Of a DNA stretch of 64,000 nucleotides, positions 42,842 to 52,051 are shown piece by piece. Source of the DNA: Roseomonas sp. AR75 (lineage in GTDB: Bacteria > Pseudomonadota > Alphaproteobacteria > Acetobacterales > Acetobacteraceae); assembly GCF_005222815.1 (NCBI RefSeq), contig NZ_STGB01000006.1, forward strand, positions 620,001-684,000, in the 5' to 3' direction. A program made the position numbers and the translations under genes. The notes under the pieces were generated by a model. The model worked only from the letters and a program-made list of their open reading frames with translations. It was not told where the DNA came from and did not search any database. The number at the start of each line of letters is the position of its first letter. Position 1 is the first letter of the stretch.

Positions 42842-43605
42842 CACTGCTTGTAGTCCGGCTCTTCCTTGTCGAGGATGCGGCGCCAGGCGTTGAGGTGCAG
42901 CCGCGCATCGTAGCGGTCGCCCCAGGGCCCGTTGTAGCGGCGGCGCAGGCGTTCCGGCAGGTGGTGCATCGCCTGGCCCGTGGACATCGCGGTCATCTGG
43001 TACATCGCGGTGCGCTCCGCGATGAAGCATTCGTCGAAGGCATCGGCGACGGTCGGGCCGACCACCGTGACGCCATGGCCGCGCATCACCATGGTGGACT
43101 TATCGCCGAGGCAGCGCGCGATGCGGTCGCCTTCCTCATTGTGGTGCACCGGCTCATCGCCCTCATGGTCGTAGACGATGCGGTCGTTCAACGCGAGGTT
43201 GTTGTGGTGCGACAGGTGCATCTCCGCATCCCGCAGCAGGGACAGCGCAGTCAGCCAGCGCGGATGCACATGGATCACGCAGGCGGCGTTCGGGTTCAGC
43301 AGGTGGATGCGCGCATGGATGTGGAAGGCGACCTTGCGCAGCTCCCCCTCGCCGCGCAGCACGGTGCCATCCAGGTCGCAGACGATGAGGTCCGACGCCT
43401 TCAATTCCTGGAACAGATAGCCGCGCGGATTGATCAGGAAGCGCGGCTCCTTCTCGTCTGGCAGCATCAGCGAGTTGTGGTTGCCGATCTGCTCGTTCCA
43501 GCCTTCGCGCGCGGCGACGCGGAACACCGCCGCCATGTCGCAGCGCAACTCCCACTCGCGGGCCTCGGCTTCGCTGTTGCTGCGGGCCTCGATGATGGCG
43601 GCCAT
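42841..43605 (-). CDS. Class II aldolase/adducin family protein
   Basis: A 254-residue protein with the aldolase class II fold. Metal-ligand histidines His112 and His114 (CVIHVHPRW) and His177 (MRGHGVT) are present. The catalytic glutamate of fuculose-1-phosphate aldolase, four residues before the first AFHIH histidine, is not found (Lys91 is there), as in adducin-like subfamilies whose reactions are poorly known. It could be an aldolase, epimerase or decarboxylase with altered chemistry. It lies between the aspartoacylase-like and D-threonine aldolase-like genes. Confidence 0.88.
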   Translation of the reverse strand: MAAIIEARSNSEAEAREWELRCDMAAVFRVAAREGWNEQIGNHNSLMLPDEKEPRFLINPRGYLFQELKASDLIVCDLDGTVLRGEGELRKVAFHIHARIHLLNPNAACVIHVHPRWLTALSLLRDAEMHLSHHNNLALNDRIVYDHEGDEPVHHNEEGDRIARCLGDKSTMVMRGHGVTVVGPTVADAFDECFIAERTAMYQMTAMSTGQAMHHLPERLRRRYNGPWGDRYDARLHLNAWRRILDKEEPDYKQ

Positions 43606-43640
43606 GGCTGTGCCTTCCTCGTGTTGCCGTTCGGGCGAGC

Positions 43641-44639
43641 CTACATATCCCGGGCGATCACCGCTACCGGGTCGCCCGCCTTCACCCGTCCGACATGGCG
43701 CACGCACCAGAGCAGGCCGGTTGCCTTGTAGGACAGTGCAATGGGCGGCGCGACGGGATCCTCGATGCGGTGCAGCAATCCCGCCGGTCCATCGGCCTGG
43801 ACGGTGTGACCAAGCGGATGCGCAGCCTCCCATATGCCGTCGGCCGGGGCGAAGACGTAATGCGCGAGGTCCGGCACGGTCATCCGGCGCGACGGGCCGT
43901 ATTCTCCGACTTCGGGAAGCCCTTCCAGCACGCCGGCATGGCGCAGCACGTTGCGCACGCCGCGCTTCGTGATGGTCAGCGCCGCCGGGCTGAGGCGCCC
44001 GCCCCCGCCAAGCTCGGAAGAGAGCGCGACGATGCCGCGGTTCTCGGCCGCGGCCAGCAGGGTCGGGCCAGCATTCACCTCCTTCAGCAGCAGCGTGACC
44101 GGCGCACCGAAGGCATCCGCCATCGCCAGCGTGCGGGCCTGCATCCCCGCATGGTCCAGGATGTGGCCGACCGCGCTCGGCACGATGTCCATGCCCGTGC
44201 CGCCGCTGTGCAGGTCCATCTGGTAGTCGCAGATCGGCAGCAGCACGCTGTCCACGAAATGCGCAAGGGAGAGCGCGAAGCCGCCGAAGGGATCGCCCGG
44301 GAAGCAGCGGTTGAAGTCGCGGCCGTCGAGCGGCGAGAGGCGCTTGCCGGCGGCGCAGGCGGGGTAGTGCATGGCCGGCAGCAGGATGACGCGGCCCTGC
44401 ACCTCCTCCGGCCGCAACGTGCGGGCGAGGTCCAGCAGCGTGACCTGGCCCTCGTATTCGTCGCCATGGTTGCCGGCGGTCAGCAGCACCGTGGGACCCG
44501 TGCCGTTCGCGACGACGACGATCGGCACCTGGATGGTGCCCCAGCCGGAATCGTCGCGCGACTGCGGCACGCGAAGGTGGCCGACCTGCCGACCACTGCC
44601 CCAGAGGTCCACCTCCGGCACCACCGGGCTGTTCGTCAT
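43641..44639 (-). CDS. Succinylglutamate desuccinylase/aspartoacylase family deacylase
   Basis: A 332-residue zinc hydrolase of the AstE/AspA superfamily. Zinc ligands are visible as His58 and Glu61 in TAGNHGDEYEG and His144 in DLHSGGTGMD, with RDFNRCFPG carrying the substrate-carboxylate arginine. Related proteins remove acyl groups from N-acyl amino acids (for example acetyl-diaminobutyrate in ectoine breakdown). ATG 44639 is preceded by GGAG; an in-frame ATG at 44657 would add six residues. It heads the seven-gene operon, and the divergent peptide-type ABC genes start 77 bp away. Confidence 0.9.
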   Translation of the reverse strand: MTNSPVVPEVDLWGSGRQVGHLRVPQSRDDSGWGTIQVPIVVVANGTGPTVLLTAGNHGDEYEGQVTLLDLARTLRPEEVQGRVILLPAMHYPACAAGKRLSPLDGRDFNRCFPGDPFGGFALSLAHFVDSVLLPICDYQMDLHSGGTGMDIVPSAVGHILDHAGMQARTLAMADAFGAPVTLLLKEVNAGPTLLAAAENRGIVALSSELGGGGRLSPAALTITKRGVRNVLRHAGVLEGLPEVGEYGPSRRMTVPDLAHYVFAPADGIWEAAHPLGHTVQADGPAGLLHRIEDPVAPPIALSYKATGLLWCVRHVGRVKAGDPVAVIARDM

Positions 44640-44716
44640 CCCGCGATTTCTCCGCATTGATGTTTCTCGTGACCCGACGGTAGCATCCTCCCGCGAAGAC
44701 GGGAGAGGGGACGGCT

Positions 44717-46258
44717 ATGCTGACGCGACGTGATCTAGGTCTGGCTGCCGGGACGGCCGCGCTGCTGCCGCTGGCGAAGCCGGCGCTGGCGCAGGGTGCG
44801 CGCGGCTCTGTGGTGATGGCGCAGCAGGCGCAGCCGCCGAGCCTCGACGCGCAGGTCACCAGCGCGCAGGCCAGCCGCAACATCAATCTGCATGTCTACG
44901 AGACGCTGTTCGCCCGCGACGAGGCTGGCAACCCGCAGCCCGACCTGGCCGAAGGCGTGGACATCTCGGCCGACGGGCTGACCTATCGCTTCGGGCTGCG
45001 CGATGCGCGCTTCCACAATGGCAAGCGCATGACCAGCGCCGACGTGAAGGCCAGCCTGCTGCGCTATGGCCGCGTGGGCGCATCCGCCTTCATCATGCAG
45101 CCGGTCGAGGCGATCGACACGCCGGATGCGAAGACCGTGGTGGTGCGGCTGAAGAACCCGAGCCCCGGCTTCATCGCCGGCATCTCCTCCCCCCGCGCGC
45201 CCTGCGCCATCATCCCGGAGGAGGAGACGGGCAAGGAGGCCAGCAAGATCGAGGTGATCGGCACCGGCCCCTTCCGCTTCGTGGAGTACCGCCCGGACAG
45301 CCATGTGAAGCTGTCGCGCTTCGGCGACTACGTGCAGAACACGAAATACCAGGGCATGGACGGCTTCGCCGGCCGCAAGGTGGCGAATGTCGAGGACATC
45401 CTGATCCGCTTCGTGCCGGAGGCCGGCGCGCGGACAGCCGGGCTGCAGACCGGCGAGATGCACATCCTGGAAGCCATCGCCGTGCCGGCCGCCCAGCGGC
45501 TGCGCAATGACCGCACCCTGGTGATGCACGAGATGATGCCCTGGTCGTTCCAGACGCTGATGCTGAACCACGCCATGGCGCCGATGAACAACCCGGTCTT
45601 CCGCCGCGCGTTGCAGGCCGCGCTCGACCTGGAGGAGGTCATGGCGATCTCCACGGACGGGCTCTACCGCATGCTGCATGGCTGGCAGCATCCGGGCACG
45701 ACCTATTTCGCGGGCGACGTGGGCAAGCCGCTCTACAACATCAACAACAAGGATCGTGCGCGCGCCCTGCTGCGGGAATCCGGCTACCGCAACGAGGAGA
45801 TCATCATGCTCGGCGATTCGAGCTTCTCGAACCACCAGGCGACGATCGTCACCGCGGCGGAGCAGCTGAAATCCATTGGCGTGAATGTCCGCACCGTGAT
45901 CACGGACTGGCCGACCGCCTTCAGCCAGCGCAACCAGCGCACCGGATGGCACATGTGGGCGCTGATGCTCGGCATCGAGCCGTATGAGGGACCCTATGGC
46001 GTGGTCGGCTTCTTCGGCGGCAACGCCCCGGTGCAGCATGTGCGCGACGAGGTGATCGACGATTGCCAGCGGCGGCTCAACACCAGCCTGGCCGAGGCCG
46101 ACCGCAAGAAGGCGGTCAGCGACTTCCAGGCGCGGATGTACGACCAGGCCATCGCCATCAAGTGCGGCGATGTCGGCATCGTGCAGGCGACGCGCGCGCA
46201 GGTGCGGGACTACAAGCCTTATCGCATCCCCCGCATGTGGGGGATCACGCTCTCCTAG
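44717..46258 (+). CDS. Peptide/nickel-type ABC transporter substrate-binding protein (SBP family 5)
   Basis: A 513-residue periplasmic binding protein. It has a twin-arginine-type leader (MLTRRDLGLAAGTAALLPLA, cleavage near ALAQG). The family 5 pattern is visible: VMAQQAQPPSLDAQVTSA, YETLFARD, DLAEGVDISADGLTYRFGLR and FHNGKRMTSADVKASL. It leads a five-gene importer operon (binding protein, two permeases, two ATPases). By location the cargo is probably the N-acylated or hydroxylated amino-acid derivative used by the divergent catabolic operon. A GGGAGAGGGG ribosome site precedes the ATG. Confidence 0.94.
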   Translation: MLTRRDLGLAAGTAALLPLAKPALAQGARGSVVMAQQAQPPSLDAQVTSAQASRNINLHVYETLFARDEAGNPQPDLAEGVDISADGLTYRFGLRDARFHNGKRMTSADVKASLLRYGRVGASAFIMQPVEAIDTPDAKTVVVRLKNPSPGFIAGISSPRAPCAIIPEEETGKEASKIEVIGTGPFRFVEYRPDSHVKLSRFGDYVQNTKYQGMDGFAGRKVANVEDILIRFVPEAGARTAGLQTGEMHILEAIAVPAAQRLRNDRTLVMHEMMPWSFQTLMLNHAMAPMNNPVFRRALQAALDLEEVMAISTDGLYRMLHGWQHPGTTYFAGDVGKPLYNINNKDRARALLRESGYRNEEIIMLGDSSFSNHQATIVTAAEQLKSIGVNVRTVITDWPTAFSQRNQRTGWHMWALMLGIEPYEGPYGVVGFFGGNAPVQHVRDEVIDDCQRRLNTSLAEADRKKAVSDFQARMYDQAIAIKCGDVGIVQATRAQVRDYKPYRIPRMWGITLS

Positions 46259-46264
46259 CGGCGA

Positions 46265-47215
46265 GTGTGGCGCTATGCGGCGGGGCGGCTGCTCACCGCC
46301 CTGCCGGTGCTGCTCATCGTCTCGCTGCTGTCCTTCGGCATCGTCTGGATCGTCCCGGGCGACGTCGCCGCGGAGATGGCGGGCCCGACCGCCACCGCGG
46401 ACGAGGTGGAGCGCCTGCGTGAGCGCCTGGGCCTGACCAAGCCCTGGCAGGAGCAGATCGTCGGTTGGTATTCGGCGCTCGCGCAAGGCGACCTTGGCGA
46501 GAGCATCCTGCTGCGCCAGGGCGTCGGCGCCGCCATCGTGGAGCGGCTTCCGGTCACCCTGTCGCTGACCTTCACCGCGCTGGCGATCGCGCTCGTCATC
46601 GGCACCGCGCTCGGCGTGCTCGCGGCGGTGCGCGCCGGCCAGGCGGCGGACCGCGCGGCGATGGGCACGGCGCTGATCGGGTTCTCGCTGCCGGATTTCT
46701 GGCTCGGCCTCGTCTTCGTGTATCTCTTCGCCGTCGTGCTGGGCTGGCTGCCGACCGGCGGCTACGTGCCCTTCACCGAGGATCCGCTGGGCTGGGCGCA
46801 GGCGATGATCCTGCCGGCGGGCACGCTGGCGCTGTCGCAGATGGGCCTCTTCGCGCGCATGACGCGGGCTTCGATGCTGGAGGTGCTGCGCCAGGATTAC
46901 GTGCGCACCGCGCGCGCGAAGGGCATGCCCGGCTGGATCGTGGTGGGCAAGCACGCGCTGCGCAACGCGCTGATCCCCGTGGTGACGGTGGCCGGCATTG
47001 CCTGCGGCGTGCTGCTCGGCGGCGCCGTGGTGATTGAGAGCGTGTTCAGCCTGCCCGGGGTAGGGCGACTGATCGTGGGCGCGATCCAGCGGCGCGACTA
47101 TCCCGTGATCCAGGGCGGGCTTCTGATGACCGCGACCATCTTCGTGTTGGTGAATCTCGCGGTGGATCTTCTGTATGCCGCGCTTGATCCCAGGATCCGC
47201 CATGGCCGGCGCTGA
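46265..47215 (+). CDS. Dipeptide-type ABC transporter permease (DppB-like)
   Basis: A 316-residue inner-membrane permease with six predicted membrane helices. The first (LLTALPVLLIVSLLSFGIVW) precedes the large periplasmic loop, and the EAA motif reads VRTARAKGMPGWIVVGKHALRNALIPVVTV. The start is GTG 46265, six bases after the binding-protein stop. The protein should form the channel with the next gene product. Its stop lies within the DppC-like coding region (14-bp overlap). Confidence 0.94.
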   Translation: MWRYAAGRLLTALPVLLIVSLLSFGIVWIVPGDVAAEMAGPTATADEVERLRERLGLTKPWQEQIVGWYSALAQGDLGESILLRQGVGAAIVERLPVTLSLTFTALAIALVIGTALGVLAAVRAGQAADRAAMGTALIGFSLPDFWLGLVFVYLFAVVLGWLPTGGYVPFTEDPLGWAQAMILPAGTLALSQMGLFARMTRASMLEVLRQDYVRTARAKGMPGWIVVGKHALRNALIPVVTVAGIACGVLLGGAVVIESVFSLPGVGRLIVGAIQRRDYPVIQGGLLMTATIFVLVNLAVDLLYAALDPRIRHGRR

Positions 47216-48065
47216 AAGGCGGCAACGCCCGCCCGGCGCGCTGGCGCGGCTGCTGGCGCATCCCTCCTTCCGCTGGGGGCTGCTGCTGTTCGGCGTGGTG
47301 GCGCTGTGCGGGCTGCTGGCCGCCTGGCTGGCGCCCTATGATCCGCTGCGCAACAACTTCCGCACGCGCTTCCAGCCGCCATCCGAGCTGTTCTGGTTCG
47401 GGACGGACCGCTTCGGCCGCGACATCCTCTCCCGCACGCTGTTCGGCATCCAGGTTTCGCTGCGCATCGGGCTTGGCGTCGCGCTGCTGACCGCGGTGAT
47501 CGGCGGCGCCATCGGCGCTGTCGCGGGCTTCTGGGCGCGGGCCGATGGACCGATCATGCGTGTGATGGATGCGCTGATGGCCTTTCCCGCGGTGCTGCTG
47601 GCCATCGCCCTGGCCGCGGCGCTCGGCCCATCGGAGCTGAACGTGATCGTCGCGCTGTCCATCGCCTATGTGCCGCGCACCGCGCGCGTGATGCGCGCCG
47701 GCGTGCTGGTGGTGCGGGAGTTCCCCTTCGTGGAAGGCGCGCGCGCCATCGGCGCTTCGCCGGCGCGCGTGCTGCTGCGCCATGTGCTGCCGAATGCGAT
47801 GGCGCCGCTGGTCGTGCAGCAGACCTATGTCTTCGCGCTGGCCGTGTTGGCCGAAGCGGTGCTGAGCTTCCTGGGCGTCGGCCCGCCGCCGCCGACGCCG
47901 ACGCTGGGCGGCGTGATCGCGGATGGGCGTGACTTCATCCAGGAAGCGCCGTGGATCTCCATCACGCCGGGCGTGGTGATCGCACTGGTGGTGCTGGGGC
48001 TGAACCTGATGGGCGACGGGCTGCGCGACGCGCTCGATCCCAGGCTGCGCACGGCCATCCGATGA
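47202..48065 (+). CDS. Dipeptide-type ABC transporter permease (DppC-like)
   Basis: A 287-residue inner-membrane permease. The DppC N-terminal signature is clear: one helix, then LAPYDPLRNNF...FWFGTDRFGRDILSRTLFG, and later the EAA loop EGARAIGASPARVLLRHVLPNAMAPLVV and GVGPPPPTPTLGGVIADGRDF. ATG 47202 was chosen, overlapping the preceding gene by 14 bp. It overlaps the first ATPase gene by 4 bp. Confidence 0.95.
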   Translation: MAGAERRQRPPGALARLLAHPSFRWGLLLFGVVALCGLLAAWLAPYDPLRNNFRTRFQPPSELFWFGTDRFGRDILSRTLFGIQVSLRIGLGVALLTAVIGGAIGAVAGFWARADGPIMRVMDALMAFPAVLLAIALAAALGPSELNVIVALSIAYVPRTARVMRAGVLVVREFPFVEGARAIGASPARVLLRHVLPNAMAPLVVQQTYVFALAVLAEAVLSFLGVGPPPPTPTLGGVIADGRDFIQEAPWISITPGVVIALVVLGLNLMGDGLRDALDPRLRTAIR

Positions 48066-49015
48066 CGCTGCTGTCCGTGCAGGATCTTGCCGTCTCCTTC
48101 GGTCCGACGCGCGTGCTCGAGGACGTGTCCTTCGACATCGCCGAAGGCGAGGTGCTCGGCGTGGTCGGCGAGTCCGGCAGCGGCAAGTCCATGACCGCGC
48201 TGGCCATCATGGGGCTGCTGCCCACGCATGGCCGCGCCACGGGCCGCATCCTGTTCGGTGGCGACGATCTGCTGACGCTGCCGGAACACGCGATGCAGCG
48301 GCTGCGCGGGGACAGCGTGGCGATGATCTTCCAGGAGCCGATGTCCTCGCTGAATCCGGTCTTCACCATCGGCGACCAGATTTCCGAAGTCCTGCGGCGC
48401 CATCGCGGCATGAGCCGCCGCGCCGCGCATGCCGAGGCGATCTCGCTGCTGAAGCTCGTGGAGATCGCTGCGGCCGAACGTCGCGTCGACGAGTATCCGC
48501 ACCAGCTTTCCGGTGGCATGCGCCAGCGGGCGATGATCGCCATTGCGCTGGCCTGCCGGCCGAAGCTGCTGATCGCGGACGAGCCGACCACCGCGCTGGA
48601 TGCCACGGTGCAGGCCGGCATCCTCGACCTTCTGCGTGGGCTCAGGCAGGAGCTCGGCATGGCGGTGCTGCTGATCACGCACGACCTCGGCGTGGTCTCC
48701 GACATATGCGAGCGCGTCGTGGTGATGTATGCCGGCCGCATCGCGGAGACGGGCGCGGCCGAGACGATCTTCGCCCAGCCGGCGCATCCCTACACGCGCG
48801 CGCTGCTCGCCGCGATTCCGCGCCTGGAAGGCCCGGTCGGCGACCTGCCGGCGATCCCGGGCGTGGTGCCCGCGCCTTTCGACTTCCCGGCGGGATGCCG
48901 CTTCGCGCCGCGTTGCGCCTTCGCGATGCCGGCCTGCGAGGCGGCGCCGCCGCCGCTGCGCGCGCTGCCCACCGGTACCCAGGCCGCCTGCATCCGCGCG
49001 GAGGACGTCGCGTGA
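48062..49015 (+). CDS. Dipeptide-type ABC transporter ATP-binding protein (DppD-like)
   Basis: A 317-residue ATPase. Walker A GESGSGKS (36-43), the signature LSGGMRQRAMIAIAL and Walker B LLIADEPTTALD are present. The C-terminal OppD/DppD extension with the cysteine motif GCRFAPRCAFAMPAC can hold an iron-sulfur cluster in some family members. The ATG overlaps the permease stop, and the stop overlaps the next GTG. Confidence 0.95.
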   Translation: MTLLSVQDLAVSFGPTRVLEDVSFDIAEGEVLGVVGESGSGKSMTALAIMGLLPTHGRATGRILFGGDDLLTLPEHAMQRLRGDSVAMIFQEPMSSLNPVFTIGDQISEVLRRHRGMSRRAAHAEAISLLKLVEIAAAERRVDEYPHQLSGGMRQRAMIAIALACRPKLLIADEPTTALDATVQAGILDLLRGLRQELGMAVLLITHDLGVVSDICERVVVMYAGRIAETGAAETIFAQPAHPYTRALLAAIPRLEGPVGDLPAIPGVVPAPFDFPAGCRFAPRCAFAMPACEAAPPPLRALPTGTQAACIRAEDVA

Positions 49016-49974
49016 GCGCGCTGGTGGAGGCGCGCGCGCTCGGCAAGGTCTTCCGCGGCGGCGTGCGGGCTGTGGATGGCGTGGATGTGGCCATCGAAGC
49101 CGGCGGCACGCTCGGGTTGGTGGGCGAATCCGGCTGCGGCAAGTCCACCCTCGCGCGCCTGCTCATTCGCCTGATCGAACCGGACAGCGGCAGCCTGACC
49201 TTCCGCGGCCAGGACATCACCCATCTGCCGGACCGCGCGATGCGCGCCCTGCGCCGCGACATGGGCATCGTCTTCCAGGACCCCTTCGGCAGTCTCAATC
49301 CGCGCATGACCGTGCGCGACCTGGTGACGGAGCCGATGCGCGTGCACGGTATCGGCGATGCCGCCTTCCGCCGCGCGCGCGTGGCCGAGCTGCTGGCCAC
49401 GGTGGGGCTGCTGGCGGAGCATGCCGAGCGTTATCCGCACGAGTTCAGCGGTGGCCAGCGCCAGCGCATCGCGATTGCCCGCGCGCTGGCGACGGAGCCG
49501 GCCTTCCTGGTCTGCGACGAGCCGACCTCGGCGCTGGATGTCTCGATTCAGGCGCAGGTGCTGAACCTGCTCCGCGAATTGCAATCGCGCCTGGGGCTGG
49601 CCTGCCTGTTCGTGAGCCATAACCTGGCGGCGGTGCGGCACATGGCACCGCGGGTCGCCGTGATGTATCTCGGCCGCGTCGTCGAGGAGGCGCCGCGCGA
49701 CCGCCTGTTCGGCGCGCCACAGCATCCCTACACGCAGGCGCTGCTCTCGGCCGCGGCGGAACCCGGCGGCGAGCGGCGCACGCGCATCGTGCTGAAGGGC
49801 GAGGTGCCGAGTCCGGCCGATCCGCCGAGCGGCTGCCGCTTCCGCACGCGCTGCCCCCGGGCGGTGTCGCGCTGCGCGGCGGAAGAACCGCACCTGGCCG
49901 AGGTTGCCCCCGGCCAGCGTGTCGCCTGCCATTTCCCGGGCGCGCTGCGCCCGGAAGAGATCAGCGGCCCTTGA
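49012..49974 (+). CDS. Dipeptide-type ABC transporter ATP-binding protein (DppF-like)
   Basis: A 320-residue ATPase. Walker A GESGCGKST (38-46), the signature FSGGQRQRIAIARAL and Walker B LVCDEPTSALDVS are present, and the oligopeptide C-terminal motif reads GCRFRTRCPRAVSRC. The start is GTG 49012 within the preceding stop. Its 3' end overlaps the convergent enoyl-CoA hydratase gene by 14 bp, so no terminator can lie between them. It completes the transporter. Confidence 0.95.
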   Translation: MSALVEARALGKVFRGGVRAVDGVDVAIEAGGTLGLVGESGCGKSTLARLLIRLIEPDSGSLTFRGQDITHLPDRAMRALRRDMGIVFQDPFGSLNPRMTVRDLVTEPMRVHGIGDAAFRRARVAELLATVGLLAEHAERYPHEFSGGQRQRIAIARALATEPAFLVCDEPTSALDVSIQAQVLNLLRELQSRLGLACLFVSHNLAAVRHMAPRVAVMYLGRVVEEAPRDRLFGAPQHPYTQALLSAAAEPGGERRTRIVLKGEVPSPADPPSGCRFRTRCPRAVSRCAAEEPHLAEVAPGQRVACHFPGALRPEEISGP

Positions 49975-50767
49975 ACTGCGGCGGGCGCTTTTCCATGAAG
50001 GCGCGACGGCCCTCGATGTAGTCCTCGCTCGCGAAGCAGGCCTTCACCAGCTTGTCGCACAGCGCCTCGTCGGCGGCACCGCGATCCTTCAGCGCTTCCC
50101 GCACGATGACCTTGACGCTGCCGACCGTCAGCGGCGCGTTGCCGGCGATGGTCTTCGCGTAGTCCAGCACGAAGGCTTCGAGTTCCTCGTTCGGCACCAC
50201 GCGGTTCACAAGCCCCATGATGCGCGCATCCTCCGCGCCCCACTTCTTCGCGGTGAAGAAGATCTCCTTCGCGAAGCTCGGGCCGACCACGTCCACCAGG
50301 CGCCGGATGCCCTCGATGGGGTAGCCGAGGCCGAGCTTCGCGGCGGGCACGCCGAAGCTGGCCGTCTGGCCGCAGATGCGCAGATCGCAGGTGACGGCGA
50401 GCGCGGTGCCGCCGCCGATGCAATGGCCCTGGATCATCGCGATGGTCGGCTTCGGCAGGTCGGCCAACAGGTCGTAGACCTTCTTGGTCTGCACCTGGTA
50501 GGCGTTCACCGCCTCCTCGCTCGCGCGCTCGCTCTCGAACTTCGAGATGTCGGCGCCGGAGACGAAAGCGCGGCCGCCCGCGCCGGTCACCACCACCACG
50601 CGCACCGCATCATCGTTGGTGAAGTCGGTCAGGATGCGCTCGGCGGCCTGCCACATCTCCATCGAGACGGCGTTGTGGCGCTCGGGGTTGTTGAAGATCA
50701 TCCAGCCGATGCCGTCGGCCTTGCGGGCGAGCATCTTCTCGCTGCCCGTCACCATCATCCCGTCCAT
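49961..50767 (-). CDS. Enoyl-CoA hydratase/isomerase family protein
   Basis: A 268-residue crotonase-superfamily protein. The oxyanion-hole segments GGRAFVSGADISKFE and QGHCIGGGTALAVTCDLRIC are intact, and PAAKLGLGYPIEGIRRL covers the acid/base region. The second catalytic glutamate of classical hydratases appears to be replaced by glycine/tyrosine (LGYPIEG), so isomerase or other chemistry is possible. It follows the CoA-transferase gene by 13 bp, suggesting both act on the same acyl-CoA. Confidence 0.9.
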   Translation of the reverse strand: MDGMMVTGSEKMLARKADGIGWMIFNNPERHNAVSMEMWQAAERILTDFTNDDAVRVVVVTGAGGRAFVSGADISKFESERASEEAVNAYQVQTKKVYDLLADLPKPTIAMIQGHCIGGGTALAVTCDLRICGQTASFGVPAAKLGLGYPIEGIRRLVDVVGPSFAKEIFFTAKKWGAEDARIMGLVNRVVPNEELEAFVLDYAKTIAGNAPLTVGSVKVIVREALKDRGAADEALCDKLVKACFASEDYIEGRRAFMEKRPPQFKGR

Positions 50768-50780
50768 CGCAAGCGTCTCC

Positions 50781-51995
50781 TCAGATCACCTGGCGCGCGC
50801 GCAGGTCGTCGATGGTGGCCTTATCCAGGCCGATCTCGACGAGCACCTCGTCGGTGTGCTGGCCGAGTGCCGGCGGATGGCTCACCACCTTCGACGGCGT
50901 GCGGGAAAGGCTGATCGGCTGGCCGACATAGGCGACATCGCGCCCATCCGCCGCGCAATGCTGCGCGACGCCGAGATGCTGCACCTGCGGATCGGCGAAC
51001 ATCTCGTCCACCTTGTAGATCGGCCCGCAGGGCACGCCCGCGGCATTCAGCTTCGCCACCCAGTTCGCCATGGTGTCGGTCAGCGTCACCGCCTCGATCT
51101 CGGGGTTCAGCGCGTCGCGGTTGGCGCTGCGTGCGGCGGCGGTGGCGTAGCGCTCATCCTTCAGCCATTCGGGCTTGCCCAGCGCCTCGCAGAAGCGCTG
51201 CCAGATCTTCTGGCCGGTCGCGGCGATGTTCATGTAGCCGTCGCTGGTCTTGAATACGCCGGTCGGTATCGAGGTCGGGTGGTTGTTGCCCGCCTGCTTC
51301 GGCACCTGGCTCTCCATAAGCCAGCGGCTGGCCTGGAAATCCAGCATGAAGATCTGCGCCTGCAGCAGCGAGGACTGCACCCATTGGCCCTTGCCGGACA
51401 CCTCCCGCTCCAGCAGCGCGACCAGGATGCCCTGGGCCGCGAAGATGCCGGCGGTGAGGTCGGCGATGGGGATGCCGACGCGCACCGGGCCCTGCCCAGG
51501 CAGGCCCGTTATGGACATCAGCCCACCCATGCCCTGCGCGATCTGGTCGAAGCCCGGGCGGCCAGCATAGGGGCCGTCCTGCCCGAAGCCGGAGATCGAG
51601 GCGTAGACGATGCGCGGGTTCACCGCCGCGATCGCCTCGTAGTCGATCCCGAGGCGCTTCTTCACGTCGGGGCGGAAATTCTCGACGATCACGTCGGCCG
51701 TCTCGGCAAGCTTCTTGAACAGCGCGACGCCTTCGGGCGACTTCAGGTTGAGCGTCATCGCCCGCTTGTTGCGATGCAGGTTCTGGAAGTCGGAGCCGGT
51801 GCGCGGCCCGCCCATGGGATCACCCTCATCCAGTGCGGGCGGCATCTCGATCTTGATGACCTGCGCACCCCAGTCGGCGAGCTGGCGCACGCAGGTGGGA
51901 CCGGAGCGCACGCGCGTCAGGTCCAGCACCTTGAAGCGCGAGAGCGCGGTCGAGGCCTGGATGGCGTGGCCTGGGGCGACGTGACCTTCGGGCAT
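50781..51995 (-). CDS. CaiB/BaiF family CoA-transferase
   Basis: A 404-residue class III CoA-transferase that moves CoA between carboxylic acids. The catalytic aspartate is Asp179 in IPIADLTAGIFAAQG. The N-terminal LDLTRVRSGPTCVRQLADWGAQVIKIE, the ENFRPDVKKRLGIDYE stretch and PDGYMNIAA-type TSDGYMNIAATGQKIW are family hallmarks. A GAAGGAGG ribosome site precedes ATG 51995. The gene is divergent from a GntR regulator across a short gap holding a palindrome. The CoA acceptor is unknown. Confidence 0.94.
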   Translation of the reverse strand: MPEGHVAPGHAIQASTALSRFKVLDLTRVRSGPTCVRQLADWGAQVIKIEMPPALDEGDPMGGPRTGSDFQNLHRNKRAMTLNLKSPEGVALFKKLAETADVIVENFRPDVKKRLGIDYEAIAAVNPRIVYASISGFGQDGPYAGRPGFDQIAQGMGGLMSITGLPGQGPVRVGIPIADLTAGIFAAQGILVALLEREVSGKGQWVQSSLLQAQIFMLDFQASRWLMESQVPKQAGNNHPTSIPTGVFKTSDGYMNIAATGQKIWQRFCEALGKPEWLKDERYATAAARSANRDALNPEIEAVTLTDTMANWVAKLNAAGVPCGPIYKVDEMFADPQVQHLGVAQHCAADGRDVAYVGQPISLSRTPSKVVSHPPALGQHTDEVLVEIGLDKATIDDLRARQVI

Positions 51996-52051
51996 CGGCG
52001 GATCCTCCTTCGGTCCGACTGCATAACACCGGGCATCCTCGGCGCAAACTG

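Noticed and set aside
44735..47203. Open frame of more than 800 codons on the minus strand
   Set aside because: It mirrors the peptide-binding protein and permease genes, whose motifs are clear; its composition is typical of an antisense frame.
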